Source: Hyaloscypha bicolor E
Taxonomy: Eukaryota > Ascomycota > Leotiomycetes > Helotiales > Hyaloscyphaceae
Direction: 5' to 3'
Assembly: GCF_002865645.1 (NCBI RefSeq)
Contig: NW_020194619.1
Span: 904,442-968,441, forward strand
DNA: 64,000 nt
A model generated the notes under the pieces. It was given only the letters and a program-made list of their open reading frames with translations, did no database searches and had not been told where the DNA came from. The stretch's first letter is position 1. Every line of letters starts with the position of its first letter. Below are positions 59,876 through 64,000 of this stretch, piece after piece. The position numbers were made by a program, and so were the translations under genes.

Positions 59876-60064
59876 CTAGTAGAGGTATATTATATTAATT
59901 ATTAGGTATTTCTCTCGAGTAGTACCTAATTTAATGAGATATTCGTATAATAACTTTGAATTCATATAGATAACTAGTAGTAGTTCTATTTCTAGTACTC
60001 TATTAATTATAGATTTAACTAAAGCGCCTATATTAAAACCATAAGCCATACTATAAAGTTCCAA
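59876..60064 (-). pseudogene. Copia B RNase H fragment
   Basis: A 62-codon open stretch containing the third-acidic-residue region of Copia RNase H: YGFN near residue 8, then an IYMNSKLLYEYL motif where the family normally has TDSKSLYD, then LGTTREK. The Asp of TDSK reads Asn here, another RIP-type change. The same segment is readable in Copia element 1 on the plus strand at 36,950-37,120. Confidence 0.82.
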
Positions 60065-63000
60065 AGCTAGAACGCTTCTAGTAATTCTCTTGTATTTAGT
60101 AGAGGACTAGTAAATAATATTAGTATATCTAGTTCTATTTACTAGAACTAGAATATATCCGATTTGAGAGAAGAGATCTCTATTATTTATAAATAAAGTA
60201 TTCGTAAAAATAATTAAATATAAGGACTTCTTTACTAGCTTTATAAATCTCAGTCCTCTAGCGGTATTCTTAATTTGCTATTAAATGTACTTATTAAGTA
60301 CCTTTATATTAGTTTCCGAAGATTTAATAGCTTAAATAGCGATTAATAGGTTATATAAAGCTTCTAATTAATAGACTAATATAATATATACTTCTCTTAT
60401 ATATTAGGTAATATATTAGTCCTTAATAGAGAGATTTTAATAAATAGTACCCCTACTACTTATAATAATAGTATTCTTTATAGAAATAGTTCGGAGGTTC
60501 TTATACTAGTATTCCTATATAAAAGTAATTCTAGTAGTATCTATATAAATAATATCTCTATTAAATTTGAGATTATAATTAAAAGTAAGAGATTTATATT
60601 TCTTAGCCAAGAACTTAGCCTTATAGAGCTTTAGTTACTTTGCCTTTATAAAATTATTAGTTCTAATAAATAAGATATTATTAGTTTAAAGGCTAATAAT
60701 TCTAAAGAATTACTTGCTATAGAATAGGCAAGGGTTATAAGTTAACTATTCTATAGAGAGCTTATTAATATAATAAGAATAATAAGTCTTAAACTAGTAA
60801 TTCCTAGCTTCCGGTATATTATATAGTAGTTTTATAATCTTTAGAACAGAATTATTCTTTAGATTTAGCTCTCTAGTAAGTTTATAGAGTGAGTTAATAT
60901 AGAAATTATAATTAAGTAAGGTTATTAATTAGATATAAGCTTGCGAGATATTATATAAATATAATTCCGTAATATCTATTATTATAATAGTAATACTAAA
61001 GATAATTCTCTAGCTAATATATTAGATAATAGGTAATTATATTAATATTATATATTTCTTACTATTATTATAAGCTTGAATAACTAGTCTTGATTTCTTA
61101 AGCTCTTTCTCTATACCCTTATTCTTAATCTTATTAATAAACCGGGAATTAAAGATATATACCTCCTTTAGTACCTAAGATCTGGAAATAACCTCAAATA
61201 TACTCTTTTCCAGGAGGCTAGTAACTTTAATTTAACGGGAATCCTTATATAGTTCGTTATCCTATAGGAATACTATAATATCCGGGGTCTTATAAGGGTA
61301 TCCTCTATTATACTTTAGTGAAATAGCAGGAGGAATTATACCCGTATTACCTTTGGTCTCGCTATTAGGTTTGGGAACAGGTTCAGGTTCGGGGCCATTA
61401 GTAATAACCTTAATATCTCCTATATAAAAGGGCTTTATAGAGGTTAAACGGAAAATAGTATTATTATATAGTAAAGCTAGTATATAGTCCTCCCTATTAA
61501 TAGTTACTAGCTTATATAGTTTATCCCAACTACTAGATTAACTAGTATTTCCTTTATATTAAATAAGAATATTCGAATTCAGGAATAATTTATAGATATT
61601 AGTAATACTAGGACTATTTCGGGTATTTAAAGCATTTGTAATTTAATATCTAGCTTAAAGCTTCTGAATTTCTACTATTGCCTTCTTAAGTACTACTAAT
61701 TACTATAATATAATAGGTAATAAGGTATTATATTCGGTTATTTAAGGTAAAGTACTATAAACTAAAAGAGTTAGAATAATACTATTAGGTCTCGTAAAGT
61801 TATTAATAGCCTTAAAAGCTATTTGAAATATGATATCCTTATTAATTCCGTTAACTTCGGCCGTAATAATAAGATAGGTATATTAGATTAGGCTATAGTA
61901 ATATTCTATAATTCTAATAGAATTATAAGCTTTTATAGAAATAATCTTGATCTTAGTTCCTATAGTATTCGCAAGCTAAGCGAACTTCTTACTAGTAAAC
62001 TACTTTCCGGTATTTACTATAATCTAATTAGGAAGGCCTAAATAATTATTAATCTAATATTACTTAAATATATCCTAGATATATATTATACTAATATTCT
62101 GGAGCTATTAGCTAGCTTAATATTAAGTACCTTTATTAATAATATAGAGTATAGGCTTATTAGAAATATAAAAAATATTAATAATAATAGAGTAATTAAA
62201 GCTAATATTATTTTTTAGGTTAAACTTGAATTATTCGGATAATTAGCTATATTTCTAGTATTACTTATAGTACTTTATAAGATACTTAAGGGCTTCTATA
62301 TTAATATTATAGCCTGCTTATTCTAGTATGTTTTGGAGCTTACTAATAGATAAATAACCAAAATAATAGTATAAATATTATAATTCGACTTCTATAAAAA
62401 AGTAGGAATTATAAATAAAGAATTCGGAAATAAAGCCTTATAATATAATATTCTAAAATAGGAAAAAGTATTCGAAACATTATATTATAAGTATATATTT
62501 TCTAATAAAAGTAATAAGATAATTAGTAAGATTATTAAAGTAGATCCCTAGCTTATTTATATTAGCCAAGCTAAGCAAAAATAGAGTCTTTAAAGATATA
62601 ATATGAAATTATACTTACCTAATTAATATACTTACTATTATAGATCTAATAAAAGATATAGATCTAATACTAAACTAGATATTAACTTGACCTTTAGTGG
62701 TTTTATTAAGTTTAATACTATTATTAGTTTACTAGAGAGCTTGGAATTAGTTAGAACTAGTAATTAAGTATCTAGAGGCTCTAGTATTAATTATAATTCC
62801 ATAAAAGCAGTAAGTATTATATCTTAATATACTATTAATTATAAAAGTCTAGATATCTTTTATTAAGGGTTTAATAGGCTCCAAGATATGGTTTTCGCCT
62901 ATTATCTAATATATAAGGGAAAGGGAAGTAAGGTTATCTATAAGGATATTAGCTATAGTTATTAGTAAAACAGGAGTAGTAAAAGTAACTAAAAAGCTCT

Positions 63001-63081
63001 TAATTAAAGTAAAATAGGAATCTGGATAGTATTTCTCTTCTTTATTTATTTCTATTAATAAAGCCTTAAAAGTATTATTTA

Positions 63082-63369
63082 CTAGTTTGTTCTTACTACT
63101 CTTATTACCCTCTTTGCCTTTAGCTTTAGTAATATACTATATATAAGTATTACTAAAGTATTTATTAAAGTTATAAGTATTTCGGGATCTAAACTAATAA
63201 ATATTTCTATTCCTAAATCAAGCCTTTTTAGCCTCTTATTTCTCCGGTATATGCTTCCATAAGCGGTATTCGGGTTTCTTATATATAAAACATGACTTCG
63301 GGATATAATTATTATAATTATAGAGCTTGGAATAGTTATTATAGGTTCCGAAATTACGGCTAGGTCCAT
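63082..63369 (-). pseudogene. Copia B gag/protease-region fragment
   Basis: A 95-codon open stretch, basic and Ile-rich after mutation (RNPNTAYGSIYRRNKR near the middle). The same frame is readable at 33,720-34,030 (plus) in Copia 1 and at 53,040-53,290 (minus) in Copia A. It lies upstream of integrase, so I assign it to the gag/protease part of the polyprotein; no Cys/His knuckle is left to confirm that. Confidence 0.6.
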
Positions 63370-64000
63370 ATTAATAATTTCTAGAGAAATAATAGTTTAG
63401 AGAGTTCTAAGAGTAATATTATTAATTAGTAAAGAAGATTTCGGGATTAGCTTATTATTTACTCTTATATATAGTAATAGATAACTAGAGCTTATTAATA
63501 AGCTAGCCAAGATTTATAGGAAAGTCTGAGATTATGTATTTATATACCCGGAAGCCTTAGTAAGAGGTAATAATCTTATTATAGAGAAATTTAGTATTTC
63601 GCAAGTTAGGTATAAGACTATACTATAGTTAATATAATTTATTAATTAGTAATTAAATAATCTCAAATATTGTCTTTTCCGGAAATTTAGCTATTATAGA
63701 AGCTAATATAATAGTATTTTACTTGTCTAAATTTCAATATTTGAATCCAGGGCTTTTAAAGAAGCTACGAATATTAATATAAGCCTCTTTATATATATAT
63801 TAAGAGAGCTAGTTACTATAGAAATAGTCTTGAGCTAGTCTCTTTAGTATAATAGGAAAAGCTCGTATTAGTACCTTTTATAGAAGCTTTATATATTAGT
63901 AAATATTAAGGAAAATAGTGAGTTTATAATTAAAATTACTATTAGATCTATTATATTTTTACTTTTTAATATAGATCTTAGTAACTTCCCTAATAAGTCT

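Larger units (their letters stand above)
59207..64000 (-). mobile_element. Ty1/Copia element B, RIP-degraded, runs off the window
   Basis: On the minus strand the 3' LTR lies on the left (59,207-59,670). Then, right to left, come a gag/protease-region frame (63,082-63,369), integrase, reverse transcriptase (about 60,500-61,000) and RNase H (59,876-60,064). RT words such as ISQAYIQ and LLYNIPEA match Copia RT, and an LQTNN reading occurs where LQTDD is typical. It lies about 10.1 kb from Copia A in the same orientation and is less mutated than A. The 5' part and 5' LTR lie beyond the window. Confidence 0.88.

Overview
The window looks like nuclear DNA of a filamentous ascomycete (Pezizomycotina). 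Its host gene has short GT-AG introns with CTGAC/CTAAT-type branch sites. The transposons (Tad/I-like LINE, Ty3/Gypsy, Ty1/Copia, Tc1-like and a PIF/Harbinger-type MITE) are those of fungal genomes. Most of the DNA carries the mark of repeat-induced point mutation (RIP): CpA is nearly absent, TpA is in great excess, reading frames keep their register for hundreds of codons but are studded with TAG/TAA, and Cys, His, Asp and Glu codons have turned into Tyr, Tyr, Asn and Lys codons. The species cannot be named from the sequence. Layout: 1-2.1 kb is a 5'-truncated LINE (minus). 2.1-6.9 kb is RIP-degraded DNA I could not assign, ending in a 17-bp minisatellite. 6.96-11.03 kb is a Gypsy element (minus) whose reverse transcriptase is split by a solo LTR. 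11.03-27.63 kb is a cluster of four related LINE copies (B plus, C minus, D plus, E plus), of which E is full length with a poly(A) tail. 27.63-33.48 kb is a second Gypsy element (minus). 33.48-37.70 kb is a Copia element (plus) with its 3' LTR. 38.3-39.29 kb is the C-terminal part of a DUF3435-family gene, the family that includes Starship captain recombinases. From about 39.0 to 47.2 kb base composition returns to normal. This island holds two Tc1-like DNA transposons with broken transposases (39.77-41.90 and 42.12-43.58 kb), one intact three-exon host gene for a secreted or membrane-anchored Cys-rich and Ser/Thr/Pro-rich protein (44.36-45.85 kb), and a decayed ankyrin-repeat gene (46.17 to at least 47.64 kb, minus) interrupted by a 262-bp MITE. 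47.6-64 kb is again RIP-degraded: a Copia element (49.05-55.55 kb, minus), a very AT-rich Gypsy relic (about 55.9-59.2 kb, minus) and a second Copia copy (59.21 kb to the window end, minus). Only the 44.36-45.85 kb gene looks functional; everything else recognisable is a transposon or a decayed gene. The most informative points are two insertions whose exact removal restores the host reading frame (solo LTR at 10,018-10,351 with GAAAT duplications; MITE at 46,811-47,072 with TTA duplications), the captain-like relic at the edge of the island, and the mutation gradient that runs from the repeats into both flanking genes. Domain calls come from reading translations by eye. Boundaries of degraded elements are accurate to tens of bases at best, unless a terminal repeat or target duplication is cited.
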